From NCBI GenBank assembly GCA_019694165.1, contig JAIBCL010000004.1, positions 186,001 to 250,000 of the forward strand: a DNA stretch of 64,000 nucleotides, in the 5' to 3' direction. The position numbers and the translations under genes were made by a program. This document shows positions 1-9,567 of the stretch, one piece after another (within the stretch, counting starts at the first letter, position 1; each line of letters opens with the position of its first letter). Below the pieces are notes generated by a model. That model saw nothing but the letters and a program-made list of their open reading frames with translations. It did not search any database and was not told where the DNA came from. Source of the stretch: Verrucomicrobiaceae bacterium. GTDB lineage: Bacteria; Verrucomicrobiota; Verrucomicrobiia; Verrucomicrobiales; Verrucomicrobiaceae.

Positions 1-1383
1 ATCACCGCCGTGAAGCTTGCACCGCGGAAGGGCGACTTCATCTTCGCGCTGTCCGAGCTGGAGGTCTTCGGCTGCAAGACCGGCCCGAATCTGGCCGCCG
101 GCCGGCCCGTCACATCACTCGACTCCATCGAAGCTCCGCCACGCTGGCGCAGAATGAATCTCACCGACGGCATCGCACCCGAGCCACGCACGCAGGAGGA
201 CAAGCGGCAGCTCATCCGTGAACGCGACGCACTCATGCTCGCGCAGGCTGACGCCGCCACGCGCGCAAAGCTCGACGATGCCCGCAGGCAACGCACCGCC
301 ATCGAAGCTGAAATCGCCAAACTGCCCGCTCCTGGCAAGGTGTATGCAGGCGCCGTGCACACAGGCGCCGGTGCCTTCCGCGGCACTGGTCATGAAGGCG
401 GCAAGCCTCGCGTCATTGCGGTACTGAAGCGCGGCGACGTGAAGAATCCGGGCAAAGAAGCCGCTCCGTCCGCGATCAGGGCCCTCTCTGAACTAGCCCA
501 CGTCGAAGCAGCGTTCCCGAACACCGGCCCCGAAGCCCAACGGCGCGCCGCGCTCGCCAGATGGATCACCGCAAAAGACAACCCGCTCACCTGGCGCAGC
601 ATCGTGAATCGCGTCTGGCAGCATCACTTCGGCAGGCCGCTCGTCGATACACCGAATGATTTCGGGCGCATGGGCGCGCTGCCGACGCATCCTGAACTGC
701 TCGACTGGCTGGCGGTGGCGTTCCGCGATGACATGGGCGGCAGTTTGAAGAAACTCCACAAGCTCTTGGTGATGTCGGAGGTCTATCGGCAGACTTCGGC
801 CTCATCGGCCCTGGCAGACAAGTCCGATGTCTCGAACCAATGGCTTTCCCATCAAAACCGCCGCAAACTCGACGCCGAGGCGGTGCGTGATTCCATTCTC
901 GCCGTCAGCGGCAAACTCGACTTCACGATGGGCGGACCGGGCTTCCAGGACTTCGTCATCACGCATCCCGAGCACTCGCCGCATTACGAGTACGAATTGC
1001 ACGATCCGGATGATCCGAACTCGTGGCGGCGGAGCATCTACCGCTTCATTGTGCGTTCCCAGCAGCAGCCGTTCATGACCGTGATGGACTGCGCCGATCC
1101 GTCGATGCGCGTGGACAAGCGCAACGAATCAATCAGCCCCCTGCAGGCGCTCGCGATGATGAACAACGGCCTCACCGTCGCCATGGCGAAACACTTTGCC
1201 GAACGCGCGGCCAAAAACGTGGCCGGCATCGAGGCGCAAACCAGACGCGCCTTCGAGTTCGCGCTCTCCCGCCCGCCAGACGCCGCCGAGGTCACCCCTC
1301 TGGTCGAGTACGCCCGGCGAGAGGGCCTGGAGAATGCCTGCCGCGTGATCCTGAATCTGAATGAATTCAGCTTTGTGGACTGA
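1..1383 (+). CDS. DUF1553 (PSD1) domain protein, C-terminal part
   Basis: Partial gene: the reading frame is open to the left edge, so the N-terminus lies outside the window; 460 residues are visible. The block around WITAKDNPLTWRSIVNRVW, followed by HFGRPLV, DFGRMG and THPELLDWLA, is the typical core of DUF1553 (PSD1) proteins. These are large secreted proteins abundant in Planctomycetes and Verrucomicrobia, usually preceded by a planctomycete cytochrome c and a DUF1549 domain. They often lie next to sulfatase or DUF1501 genes and are linked to polysaccharide use, but the biochemical role is not established. A predicted coil lies at about residues 60-105. The next gene is convergent. Confidence 0.88.
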   Translation: MTAVKLAPRKGDFIFALSELEVFGCKTGPNLAAGRPVTSLDSIEAPPRWRRMNLTDGIAPEPRTQEDKRQLIRERDALMLAQADAATRAKLDDARRQRTAIEAEIAKLPAPGKVYAGAVHTGAGAFRGTGHEGGKPRVIAVLKRGDVKNPGKEAAPSAIRALSELAHVEAAFPNTGPEAQRRAALARWITAKDNPLTWRSIVNRVWQHHFGRPLVDTPNDFGRMGALPTHPELLDWLAVAFRDDMGGSLKKLHKLLVMSEVYRQTSASSALADKSDVSNQWLSHQNRRKLDAEAVRDSILAVSGKLDFTMGGPGFQDFVITHPEHSPHYEYELHDPDDPNSWRRSIYRFIVRSQQQPFMTVMDCADPSMRVDKRNESISPLQALAMMNNGLTVAMAKHFAERAAKNVAGIEAQTRRAFEFALSRPPDAAEVTPLVEYARREGLENACRVILNLNEFSFVD

Positions 1384-1442
1384 CCGGACTTGTTTGGCGG
1401 TCAGCCCGTCAATCGCGCCGCTCGCACTGAGGCTGAGGCTGG

Positions 1443-2711
1443 TCAGGCACCCAGGGCCCGCGCCACGGCGGCCATCGTTTCACGCTGGCGTTTCTCCACG
1501 AAGACGCGGGCTGTCGCGGCCTTTGCCTTCGCTCCGGCAGGATCCTTCGCCATGGCGAGCACGGCGGGCACCACGCGCCGGAGTTCATCTTCCTTGTCGA
1601 GATCGAAGAGCCATTCGCCGAGCCCGATGTCGCGCCACATGAAGCCCTTGCTCGTCTGCTCGGCCCAGCGGCAGACGATCGCCGGTATTCCGCGGGCGAT
1701 GCACAGGATGGGGCTGTGCATTTCCGCGCCGAACAGACCGGCGCTGCGCACGTAGGTGCTCACCGCCTCGCCTGCCAGCCAGTAGTCAGGCCGCCACACG
1801 ACGCGGGGCTTCACATCATCGGGCAGCTTGTCGAGGAGCATCTCCTTGCCGACGGCCATCTGCGTACGGTCTTCGGGGCAGATGAGCACCTTGAGATGAG
1901 TCTGACGGACCACCTGCACGATGGCCTCCCGCAAGGGGCTGAGGTCGTGCTCCTTCATCTCCTCGTTTCGCGCGTGCTTTTTCGGATCGAATGCGGCCTT
2001 TTTCTCCGGGATGACCCAGTAGGGTGTGTAGCGCAGCCGCGGGATGCAGCAGAGGAACCCGCCTGCCTCAAGCTGGTGTGCCTTCAAGAATGCCAGCGCC
2101 TTTTCGTCATCGAGCAAGTCGCTGCCGAAGGCGCCGTCGGGTCCGAACTCCATGACAGGCGAGGTGCAGCCTTTCGTCTTTGCCAGCTCGAGCGAGACCG
2201 AATCGCGGAAGAAGACGAATTTGGCCGCACTGAGCGTGCTGATGGTCTTGGCGATCACGGCATCATCCGCCGGTTTTGTCTGGGAGGAGTTCTGCATGGG
2301 CAGCGAGATGCCATAGACGCCGAACGGCTTGCCCGTCTCCTTCAGCCAGCGCTCCACATCCTTCTGCGCGACGAATCCGGGGCCGGAGCCGTGCAGGAGG
2401 AAATCGCATTCGGTGAAGGCGGCCTTGGTCTGATCCGCACCCTTGATGATCTGCAGCTTCGGGAAGCGTGCGCGCAGGGCTTCCTCCACGCCATTGCCCA
2501 CGCTGCCCGGCCACAGGCGCACCTCCACCTCCGGCAGATATTCTTCCAAGAGCCGCAGCACGCCGGGTGTGTGGGCGATGTCGCCAATGTTCACGGTCTG
2601 CCACGAGGAGCGCAGAACGATGCGTCGCGGGCGTGTCGCCCCGGAAAGAGCCGAGAGCAGCGAAGCGGCGGCGGAAGTGACGGCAAACTGGCGGCGATTC
2701 ATGCGAGGCAT
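1443..2711 (-). CDS. Polysaccharide pyruvyl transferase family protein with Tat-like leader
   Basis: 422 residues from the ATG at 2711; an in-frame ATG at 2702 gives [16 protein letters not shown], a twin-arginine-type leader, so the product is probably exported. After the leader come [20 protein letters not shown] and later HGSGPG and [17 protein letters not shown], matching the layout of polysaccharide pyruvyl transferase domains (CsaB/WcaK type), which add pyruvate ketals to glycans. An exported member is unusual because this chemistry normally uses cytoplasmic phosphoenolpyruvate, so the true substrate may differ. The frame is open further upstream to 2900, but that part lacks protein-like composition. 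Convergent with the DUF1553 gene and divergent from the small membrane protein gene to its right. Confidence 0.8.
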   Translation of the reverse strand: MPRMNRRQFAVTSAAASLLSALSGATRPRRIVLRSSWQTVNIGDIAHTPGVLRLLEEYLPEVEVRLWPGSVGNGVEEALRARFPKLQIIKGADQTKAAFTECDFLLHGSGPGFVAQKDVERWLKETGKPFGVYGISLPMQNSSQTKPADDAVIAKTISTLSAAKFVFFRDSVSLELAKTKGCTSPVMEFGPDGAFGSDLLDDEKALAFLKAHQLEAGGFLCCIPRLRYTPYWVIPEKKAAFDPKKHARNEEMKEHDLSPLREAIVQVVRQTHLKVLICPEDRTQMAVGKEMLLDKLPDDVKPRVVWRPDYWLAGEAVSTYVRSAGLFGAEMHSPILCIARGIPAIVCRWAEQTSKGFMWRDIGLGEWLFDLDKEDELRRVVPAVLAMAKDPAGAKAKAATARVFVEKRQRETMAAVARALGA

Positions 2712-2869
2712 CGTTACGCCGCACGCAAGCGGGCACAAGAACGGAGAACCGGGACTTCCACAAAGCATAGATCGCCGCTCATGAGTGCGGCATCTGCCCC
2801 GAGTTACAAACGCCTTACAAGACGGCGGTTGTGCCGGCGGCATCGCATGGCAGCCTTGCCGCCCCCGCC

Positions 2870-3241
2870 ATGCATACTTCTGCCGCCTGCCACAAATCAC
2901 TCCGACTCATTCTGCTCCTGAACCTTCCCTGCATCCTGCTCGTGGCAGGAATGATGTGGGTGTCGCACACGAAGTCGGCTGCCACCGCGGCTGAACGGGC
3001 CAGATTCCTCCCCCTGGATGAACTGGCGTGCAGGGCCATCGAAAGCGAGCGCGACATCGAAAAGCTGCGGGCGATCGCGCGCATCCAAAACATCGGCGCC
3101 TCGGGCAGCATGGAGGCGCTGCTCTTCATCTCGCGGAAATCAACAACCTTGCTGCTGCCCGGACTGCTGCTGCCCTTGATCAGCGCGCTGGTGGCCGGTG
3201 CCGGACTGCGGAAACCCCGGCCGGTGTCTCCGGCGGCCTGA
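2870..3241 (+). CDS. Small hypothetical membrane protein
   Basis: 123 residues from the ATG at 2870; an earlier in-frame GTG at 2831 adds only low-complexity residues. Hydrophobic segments near residues 14-33 ([16 protein letters not shown]) and 92-112 ([19 protein letters not shown]) predict two membrane helices flanking a charged 50-residue loop. I do not recognise a family. It lies 38 bp upstream of the MlaE-like permease gene on the same strand, so the two may be co-transcribed. That position and the membrane topology are the only clues to its role. Confidence 0.6.
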   Translation: MHTSAACHKSLRLILLLNLPCILLVAGMMWVSHTKSAATAAERARFLPLDELACRAIESERDIEKLRAIARIQNIGASGSMEALLFISRKSTTLLLPGLLLPLISALVAGAGLRKPRPVSPAA

Positions 3242-3279
3242 AGCCTCGGCGCGCACTTTGCCGGGCCGGGTTGCCTTTG

Positions 3280-4116
3280 ATGACCAGCGTGGCATCATTC
3301 GCACGCTTGTTCGAACGCCTCTTACATTTCTTCGCCCTGCCTGGCAGGATGTGTCTCGTATTTCTACGGTACATGGGGCAGCTCGCGGGCTTGATGGTGG
3401 ACCTGGCCTGGGCTGTGCGCACCGGCGTCTGGCGTCTGAAACTCGTGGCGCAGCAGATCGTGGCCATCGGCTACGGCTCGCAAGTTGTGGTGATCGTGAC
3501 TGGTGCCTTCACCGGCGCGGTGTTCACCTTCCAGTCGTACGCGAAGTTCAAGGACTTCGGCGTGGAGAGCGGGGTTGGCGCCATCGTCTCGGTGGCGCTG
3601 TGTCGCGAGCTGGGGCCGGTGCTCGCAGGCTTGATGGTGGCGGGCCGCGTGGGTGCATCGATGGCCGCGGATATCGGCACCATGAAGGTGACCGAGCAAG
3701 TGGATGCCTTGCGTGTGATGGGCGTGCATCCGGTGGACTACCTGGTGCTGCCGCGCTTCATCGCGATGATGATCTCCATGCCGATGCTCATCGCCGAGAG
3801 CATCACCTTCGGCCTGCTGGCCTCGGCGATGGTGTGCATCGCGGCCTACGACATGCCCTCGCCGTGGTTCTGGACGCACACCATGGAACACACCAATTTC
3901 CAGGACCTTTTCATCGGCATGGCAAAGGGATTCGTCTTCGGCATTCTCATCACACTTGTCTCCTGCCATCAGGGCCTGACGGCGGAGAACGGCGCCGTGG
4001 GAGTGGGCATCGGCACCACCCGCGCGGTCGTGGTGTCATCGCTGGCCATCCTGATTTTCAATTTCTTCCTCTCCGTGCTGCTGAACTACATCTTCCCGCT
4101 CGGCACGGGAGTTTAG
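3280..4116 (+). CDS. mlaE: MlaE family lipid ABC transporter permease
   Basis: 278 residues from the ATG at 3280. The sequence has an amphipathic N-terminus, then about five hydrophobic segments, and the signature VTEQVDALRVMGVHPVDYLV, the conserved cytoplasmic motif of MlaE/YrbE permeases that contacts the ATPase. MlaE is the inner-membrane permease of the MlaFEDB-type phospholipid transporter that maintains outer-membrane asymmetry. The partner genes (mlaF ATPase, mlaD MCE protein) are not adjacent here; the next gene is convergent proC. Either the partners are encoded elsewhere or this copy serves another MCE system. The start was chosen because residues upstream of it are not protein-like. 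Confidence 0.88.
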   Translation: MTSVASFARLFERLLHFFALPGRMCLVFLRYMGQLAGLMVDLAWAVRTGVWRLKLVAQQIVAIGYGSQVVVIVTGAFTGAVFTFQSYAKFKDFGVESGVGAIVSVALCRELGPVLAGLMVAGRVGASMAADIGTMKVTEQVDALRVMGVHPVDYLVLPRFIAMMISMPMLIAESITFGLLASAMVCIAAYDMPSPWFWTHTMEHTNFQDLFIGMAKGFVFGILITLVSCHQGLTAENGAVGVGIGTTRAVVVSSLAILIFNFFLSVLLNYIFPLGTGV

Positions 4117-4277
4117 CAGGTTGGTGGAAAAGGACTGTGGAAGCAGATTCTGAGCGCGGCGGCGCGGACTGCGAGGCGGGTGGTGCAGCCGCCATCCAGG
4201 TGATAACGGCAAAGCACCCAAAGCAGCAGGCCGTGCCGCCCGCAGAAGATGCGACACATGCATTTTTCAGCAGCCTG

Positions 4278-5084
4278 TCAGGCCCGGCCGAGTTCCCTGC
4301 TCCGCTCCGTCGCCGCGCGCACGGCTTTCATCAGGGCGCTGCGCAGGGATTTGGCCTCGAGCTGCTCGAGGCCGGCGATGGTGGTGCCGCCCGGACTGGT
4401 GACTTCATCGCGCAACACGCCGGGGTGCCTGCCGGTGTCGAGCACCATCTTCGCCGCACCGAGAACGGTCTGCGCGGCGAGCTGCAGCGCGGCGGCGCGC
4501 GGCAATCCCATGAGCACGCCGCCATCCGCCAAGGCCTCGATGACGGTATAGATGTAGGCCGGGCCGCTGCCGCTGAGGCCGGTGACGGCATCGAGCAGTT
4601 TTTCGGGCACTTCGGTAACCGTGCCCACCGCGCCGAAGATGCGCGATGCCAGCCCGGCATCCGCATCGCCGACGAGCCTGCCTCGCGAGAAGGCGGCGGC
4701 ACCGGCGCCGACGAGCGCAGGCGTGTTTGGCATGCAGCGGATCACCCGCTGCCTGCCGCCGAGCCAGGACTCCAGATCCGCCAAGGGGATGCCGGCTGCA
4801 ATGGAGATGCACAGACGCTGACCCTTCACCTTCGCCAGAGACTGGCAGAGCGCCTGCATGTCGGCAGGCTTCACGGCGAGGATCAGAATTTCCGAGGCGG
4901 CAGCCACCTCGGCCGGCGAGCCGGTGGAACACTTGCACGCGAGGGATGCCTTGAGCGACTCCACGGCCTGCGGGATCACATCGCCAAGCACCGCGTGCAC
5001 CTTGTCCTTCCCAAGCGAGGACACCACTCCCCGGAGCAGCGCTCCGCCCATTTTGCCACAACCGATCAATCCGATGTTGAACAT
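4278..5084 (-). CDS. proC: Pyrroline-5-carboxylate reductase
   Basis: 268 residues, the usual ProC length. The N-terminus MFNIGLIGCGKMGGALL contains the Rossmann GxGxMG nucleotide-binding motif, followed by the PNTPALVGAG stretch and the C-terminal VTGLSGSGPAYIY signature of the family. The enzyme reduces 1-pyrroline-5-carboxylate to proline with NAD(P)H in the cytoplasm, the last step of proline synthesis. The ATG at 5084 places the Rossmann strand at the very N-terminus, as is normal; the open frame extends 20 codons further but without similarity. It is separated by 66 bp from the CapA-like gene on the same strand. Confidence 0.95.
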   Translation of the reverse strand: MFNIGLIGCGKMGGALLRGVVSSLGKDKVHAVLGDVIPQAVESLKASLACKCSTGSPAEVAAASEILILAVKPADMQALCQSLAKVKGQRLCISIAAGIPLADLESWLGGRQRVIRCMPNTPALVGAGAAAFSRGRLVGDADAGLASRIFGAVGTVTEVPEKLLDAVTGLSGSGPAYIYTVIEALADGGVLMGLPRAAALQLAAQTVLGAAKMVLDTGRHPGVLRDEVTSPGGTTIAGLEQLEAKSLRSALMKAVRAATERSRELGRA

Positions 5085-5150
5085 GCCGCGAAGCTGACGG
5101 ATTCGCGTCGCGCCGCAAGCGGTAATCCAACTTCGCAGCCGCACCGACGT

Positions 5151-6134
5151 TCATCGACGGGAACTTTTGCCGACCCCGCTCGCATTGCCGGAAGATGCAG
5201 ACGGTCCCTCGCCCCTCAGGTGAGGGATGCCCTCGTCATCGATGTGGTATTGCATCGTGTCCCAGGAATCGATTCCCTGCTTGTTGACACGCAGACGCAG
5301 GAGCCAGCCGGCGCGCGACGGACCATCGTCGAAGCCGTTGAAGACGAAATTGCCAAGGCTGTACACGACCAGCCTGCCGCGGAACCTCTCGACTCCCTGC
5401 GTGACGTGAGGGTGTCCGCCGATCACGGCATCAGCGCCGGCTCGAATCATGAGGCGCGCGAGCTTCCGCTGACGGTCGTTTTCCGGAACATACTGCAGTC
5501 CCCAATGCATGAAGGGGATCACGACATCGGCGTGATGGAGGGACCGCGCCGCCTTGATGTCTGCCTCCATCTGCGCCCCCACCGCCCACGCGATGCCAGG
5601 CCAGTCCGGCCCGGCCTCGAACTCGCGCGGGTGGTAGTCGTTGTAACCGAGCAGCGCGATGCGGACACCGTGAATCTCGATCACATGCGGCGCGCGCGCC
5701 TCCGCGCAATTCCTCCCGCCGCCGAACCAAGCGATGCCGTGTTTCCTGAGGAGGTCGAGCTGCTCAAGGAACGCTTCTCGGCCGAAGTCGCCGGTGTGAT
5801 TGTTCGCCAGCGATACGATGCGGAAGTGGCGCGCCAGGACCGGCAGAGTGCCCGGGTCCGCGCGGAATGTGAATGGCTTCCCTTCCATGGGCACGCCTGT
5901 TGTGGCCACGACACACTCCAGATTGCAAATGGCCGCGTCCGCTGTCTTCAGAAAGGTGGAAACGTCGGCAAATGGGTCCGTACCGCCGGCGATCTGCCGG
6001 CCCACCGTCTCCGCCAGCATCACGTCGCCCGCGAAAATGAGCGTCGCCGTAGCGCGAGCCGCCTCATCGGCGGCAGAGCCGGTCGTCAAAACGGCAACTA
6101 CGACACAGCTCACAATGGAAAACCGCATGTTCAT
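5151..6134 (-). CDS. CapA-family (PGA_cap) metallophosphatase-like protein, secreted
   Basis: 327 residues from the ATG at 6134 (a second ATG at 6128 also fits). A signal peptide, MRFSIVSCVVVAVLTTGSAA, is followed by ATLIFAGDVMLAETVG, the opening motif of the CapA/PGA_cap domain. NLECVV, SLANNHTGDFG and HWGLQYVPENDRQ follow in the expected order, then VIGGHPHVTQGVE and YSLGNFVFN. The domain has a calcineurin-like fold and occurs in the poly-gamma-glutamate capsule protein CapA as well as in many secreted hydrolases of unknown substrate. Nothing else here supports poly-gamma-glutamate synthesis (no capB or capC), so a periplasmic hydrolase is more likely. Confidence 0.88.
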   Translation of the reverse strand: MNMRFSIVSCVVVAVLTTGSAADEAARATATLIFAGDVMLAETVGRQIAGGTDPFADVSTFLKTADAAICNLECVVATTGVPMEGKPFTFRADPGTLPVLARHFRIVSLANNHTGDFGREAFLEQLDLLRKHGIAWFGGGRNCAEARAPHVIEIHGVRIALLGYNDYHPREFEAGPDWPGIAWAVGAQMEADIKAARSLHHADVVIPFMHWGLQYVPENDRQRKLARLMIRAGADAVIGGHPHVTQGVERFRGRLVVYSLGNFVFNGFDDGPSRAGWLLRLRVNKQGIDSWDTMQYHIDDEGIPHLRGEGPSASSGNASGVGKSSRR

Positions 6135-6263
6135 GGACGCGAATGCTCGTCTGGAGTGGCTGCACAAGCAAACTGCGAAGCAGCACCCTGACTTGCTTTG
6201 TGCGCCGATTTCTCCGATGAATCGAGTCCGGTTTCGCGTTCTTCTGCGATCCATCCCGCCCGC

Positions 6264-9200
6264 ATGAAACTGATTCCCTTCACTCTCGCCGCTGCCATCG
6301 CTCTGCCCTTGGTCGCTCAAGACAAACCCCAAAAGCCCCAGAAGCCGAAGAAGAAGCCTGTCTATGAGGCGACGGTGAATCCGAAAGACGCGAAGAACAC
6401 GCCGAGCGCGAAGCCTCCGCCGCCCGAAGATCCCATCTACCAGCAGTATCTCATCGACGAAAAGACTGCTCCGAAGCCAGCGGTCGTTGCCGCGAGTGAG
6501 ACGAAGCTGCCGCTGGAGTTGAAGAAGGGCGATCACGTCGTGTTCATCGGCAACACGCTCTTTGATCGCGGCGCGCAGTATCCATGGTTCGAGGCGATGA
6601 TGGTCAAGGCAAACGCGGACAAGGACCTCGTCGTGCGCACGCTCGCATGGGCAGCCGATGAGGTCGATCTCATGCCGCGTCCGTCGAACTTCGGCACGCT
6701 GAACCAGCATCTCACGGTGCAGAAGGCTGACGTGATCTTCGCAGCGTTTGGGTTCAATGAATCCTTCGCGGGCGTGGAGAAGATTCCATCGTTCAAGCTG
6801 CGGCTCGCCGCACTGCTGCAAGAGCTGCGCACGCATGCCTACAACGGCAAGACCGCGCCGCGCATCGTCCTCGTGTCGCCGACGGCGAACGAGAACGTGA
6901 CAAACATCCCTGCTGCAAACCTGAACAACGAACAGATTGGAGCCTACTCAAGAGCCATGGCCGAGGTGGCAGCGGAGCAGAAGGTGGGATTCGCGAATGT
7001 GTTCGACGCGACGTCTTCAACCAAGGGCATCACCTTCAACGGCGTGCACTACGATGACAAAGGTTACGAAGTCTTTGGCGAGGCTTTGTTCCGCGAGACC
7101 TTCGCTGCGACAGCACCGGAGACATCGCCCGAACTACGCGCTGCCATCGCCGACAAGAACACCCAGTTCTTCCGCCGCTATCGTCCGCTCAACGGCTTTT
7201 ACTACACGGGCGACCGCAGCAAGGACTACGGCTACCTCGACTTCCTGCCCGCGATGCGGAGCTTCGATGTGATGGTGAGCAATCGTGACAAGCGCATTTG
7301 GGACATCGCAGCAGGTAGAATTATCATTCCTCCAGTCATTCACAACGGAGTGAAAGCCGACTACTTCCCGCCTCCTATCGACGATAGCAACGTCCCGCCG
7401 ATGCCCGAGACGAAGGAGAGCCGTGGCGCGAACGAGTGGATGACACCCGCGAACGAACTCGCCGCCTTCAAGATTGATCCACGCTTCGAGGTGAATCTGT
7501 TCGCCAGCGAGGAGCAGTTCCCCGAGTTGGCGAATCCAATCCAGCTTCGCTTCGACACGCGCGGACGTTTGTGGGTGAGCACCTCGCAGGCGTATCCGCA
7601 TCTCTATCCCGGCCAGGAGCCGCAGGATCGCATCCTCATCCTGGAGGACACTGACAACGATGGCCGTGCCGACAAATGTACCGTGTGGGCCAGCGGCTTG
7701 CACATTCCGCTCGCCTTCGAGTTCGGAGATGGCGGCGTTTACGTTTCCGATGAACCGCATCTCACCTTCCTCAAAGACACCGACGGCGATGGCAAGGCAG
7801 ACTTCCGCCGACAGATCTTCACCGGCTTCGGCACCGAGGACTCGCATCACGCGTTGCATGACTTCGTGTGGACTCCCGATGGCGATCTCATCTTCCGCGA
7901 CTCCATCTTCCTGCACTCGCAAGTCGAGACGCCGTATGGTCCGCAGCGCATGGACAACTCGGGCTGGTTCCGCCTTCGCACCGATACGATGCGGCTCACC
8001 ACCTTCGGCAGCTATCCGAGCACGAATCCGTGGGGTGTGACCTTCGATGACTGGGGCCATCACGTCGCGAGTCATCCGATTTTCGCCAGCGCCTTCCACG
8101 CGACTAATCCGCCGTATCCTGAGCAGCATCCCGGCGCGGGTTCGATGCCAGCGTATTCGGGAACATGCGGGCAGGAGTTCGTTGATTTCGACTTCTATCC
8201 TGAAGAGCTGCGCGGTGGCTTAATCAAGGCGCGCTACAAGCCGACGAACAACATCGAGATGCATCAGTGGATCGAGAAGGACGATCACTTCGAGGAGAAG
8301 AAGCTCGGCGACCTCATCTTCTCCACGAACCTCAGCTTCATCCCCACCGATGTGAAAGTCGGCCCACGCGGCGACTTCTACATCAACGACTGGTATAACC
8401 CCATCAAAGGCCACGCACAGTATTCGCTGCGCGATCCGCGCCGCATGAAAACCAGCGGCCGCATCTGGCGCATCGTGCCGAAGGGTGCAACGCTCACCAC
8501 TCCACCGACCATTGCGGGAGCGCCGATCAACGATTTGCTCGAAGTGCTGAAGAGCCCGCACTACCGCTGGCGCTATCAGGCGAAGCGGGAGCTAAGGGAA
8601 CGAGGCGAACGTGCGGTGGACGCGGTGCTGGATTCGTGGGTGAAGAACCTCGATCCGAAAGACGCGCACTTTCGGCATCATCAACTAGAAGCGCAGTGGT
8701 TGTATCAGACGATTGGCAGTGACAATGGCCCATTGCTGAAAGACTTGCTTCATTGCGACAACCATCTCGCCCGCGCTGCTGCGACGCAGCAACTTCGTTG
8801 GAGCCCGCTGCCGGATGCTGTCGATCTTCTCCGCGAACGCGCCAACGACGACAACCAACTTGTCCGCCTCGAAGCTGTCATCGCCGCGAGCTACATTGGG
8901 ACCAAGCCCGCGCTCGATGCCATCCTTGGCGTGCTCGACAAGCCGATGGGCGATCACTTGAAATACGCCGTGCGTACCTCTCTCGGCAGCGAAGCGCTGT
9001 CGCAGCACTGGAAGAACGGCGACTACCCGAAGGTCACCGCCTTTATCGCGGAGTTCGAGAAGGGCTACAAACGCGGACCGTTCGAGAAGGCGAAGACACA
9101 AGAAGAAACGGACTTCGACAAGCAGCCCGGTGTCGCAAAGATCGCCATCGCCGCCGTGAAGGAGCGAATGCTGTTCAACATCACCGAGTTCACCGTGAAG

Positions 9201-9515
9201 CCCGGCCAGCCCGTGAGCCTCGCGTTTTCCAATCCCGATGCCACCGCGCACAACCTCGCCATCTGCAAGCCAGGCAGCGCCGAAGAGATCGGCATGGCCG
9301 GCAACGAAATGGCCAAAGACCCCGAAGGCTTGAAGAAGGACTACATTCCAACCACCGACAAGATCCTCTGGCACACGAAGCTGCTCATGCCAAACACCGC
9401 CGAGACGCTGCGCTTCACCGCGCCAAGTTCTACCGGAGACTACCCGTATGTCTGCACCTTCCCCGGCCACTGGGTGATCATGCGTGGCGTGATGCACGTG
9501 AAGTCAGAATTGTGA
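6264..9515 (+). CDS. SGNH-like + PVC-type beta-propeller dehydrogenase-like + HEAT + cupredoxin fusion
   Basis: 1083 residues with an N-terminal signal peptide (MKLIPFTLAAAIALPLVA) and a Pro/Lys-rich linker to about residue 60. Residues 90-300 resemble an SGNH/GDSL hydrolase, but the first block reads FIGNTLFDRG where GDS is expected; GFNES (163-167) and GVHYDDKGY (His262) follow. From about 410 to 760 is a PVC-type propeller (SEEQFPELANPIQLRFD, calcium-type repeats DTDNDGRADK and DTDGDGKADF). A HEAT-like region follows, then a C-terminal cupredoxin with His996, Cys1064, His1069 and Met1073, the full type 1 copper ligand set. No CxxCH heme motif is present. Likely a periplasmic or surface redox protein of unknown substrate. 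Confidence 0.88.
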   Translation: MKLIPFTLAAAIALPLVAQDKPQKPQKPKKKPVYEATVNPKDAKNTPSAKPPPPEDPIYQQYLIDEKTAPKPAVVAASETKLPLELKKGDHVVFIGNTLFDRGAQYPWFEAMMVKANADKDLVVRTLAWAADEVDLMPRPSNFGTLNQHLTVQKADVIFAAFGFNESFAGVEKIPSFKLRLAALLQELRTHAYNGKTAPRIVLVSPTANENVTNIPAANLNNEQIGAYSRAMAEVAAEQKVGFANVFDATSSTKGITFNGVHYDDKGYEVFGEALFRETFAATAPETSPELRAAIADKNTQFFRRYRPLNGFYYTGDRSKDYGYLDFLPAMRSFDVMVSNRDKRIWDIAAGRIIIPPVIHNGVKADYFPPPIDDSNVPPMPETKESRGANEWMTPANELAAFKIDPRFEVNLFASEEQFPELANPIQLRFDTRGRLWVSTSQAYPHLYPGQEPQDRILILEDTDNDGRADKCTVWASGLHIPLAFEFGDGGVYVSDEPHLTFLKDTDGDGKADFRRQIFTGFGTEDSHHALHDFVWTPDGDLIFRDSIFLHSQVETPYGPQRMDNSGWFRLRTDTMRLTTFGSYPSTNPWGVTFDDWGHHVASHPIFASAFHATNPPYPEQHPGAGSMPAYSGTCGQEFVDFDFYPEELRGGLIKARYKPTNNIEMHQWIEKDDHFEEKKLGDLIFSTNLSFIPTDVKVGPRGDFYINDWYNPIKGHAQYSLRDPRRMKTSGRIWRIVPKGATLTTPPTIAGAPINDLLEVLKSPHYRWRYQAKRELRERGERAVDAVLDSWVKNLDPKDAHFRHHQLEAQWLYQTIGSDNGPLLKDLLHCDNHLARAAATQQLRWSPLPDAVDLLRERANDDNQLVRLEAVIAASYIGTKPALDAILGVLDKPMGDHLKYAVRTSLGSEALSQHWKNGDYPKVTAFIAEFEKGYKRGPFEKAKTQEETDFDKQPGVAKIAIAAVKERMLFNITEFTVKPGQPVSLAFSNPDATAHNLAICKPGSAEEIGMAGNEMAKDPEGLKKDYIPTTDKILWHTKLLMPNTAETLRFTAPSSTGDYPYVCTFPGHWVIMRGVMHVKSEL

Positions 9516-9567
9516 TTCGTCGGCATTGTCTTGAAACGACAGGGCTTCACGGGCGTTGCTCATCGAC

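Noticed and set aside
3198-6191. A 997-codon open frame on the plus strand
   Set aside because: It covers mlaE, proC and the CapA gene in other frames and its sequence is rich in Arg/His/Gly without any domain. It is a high-G+C shadow frame.
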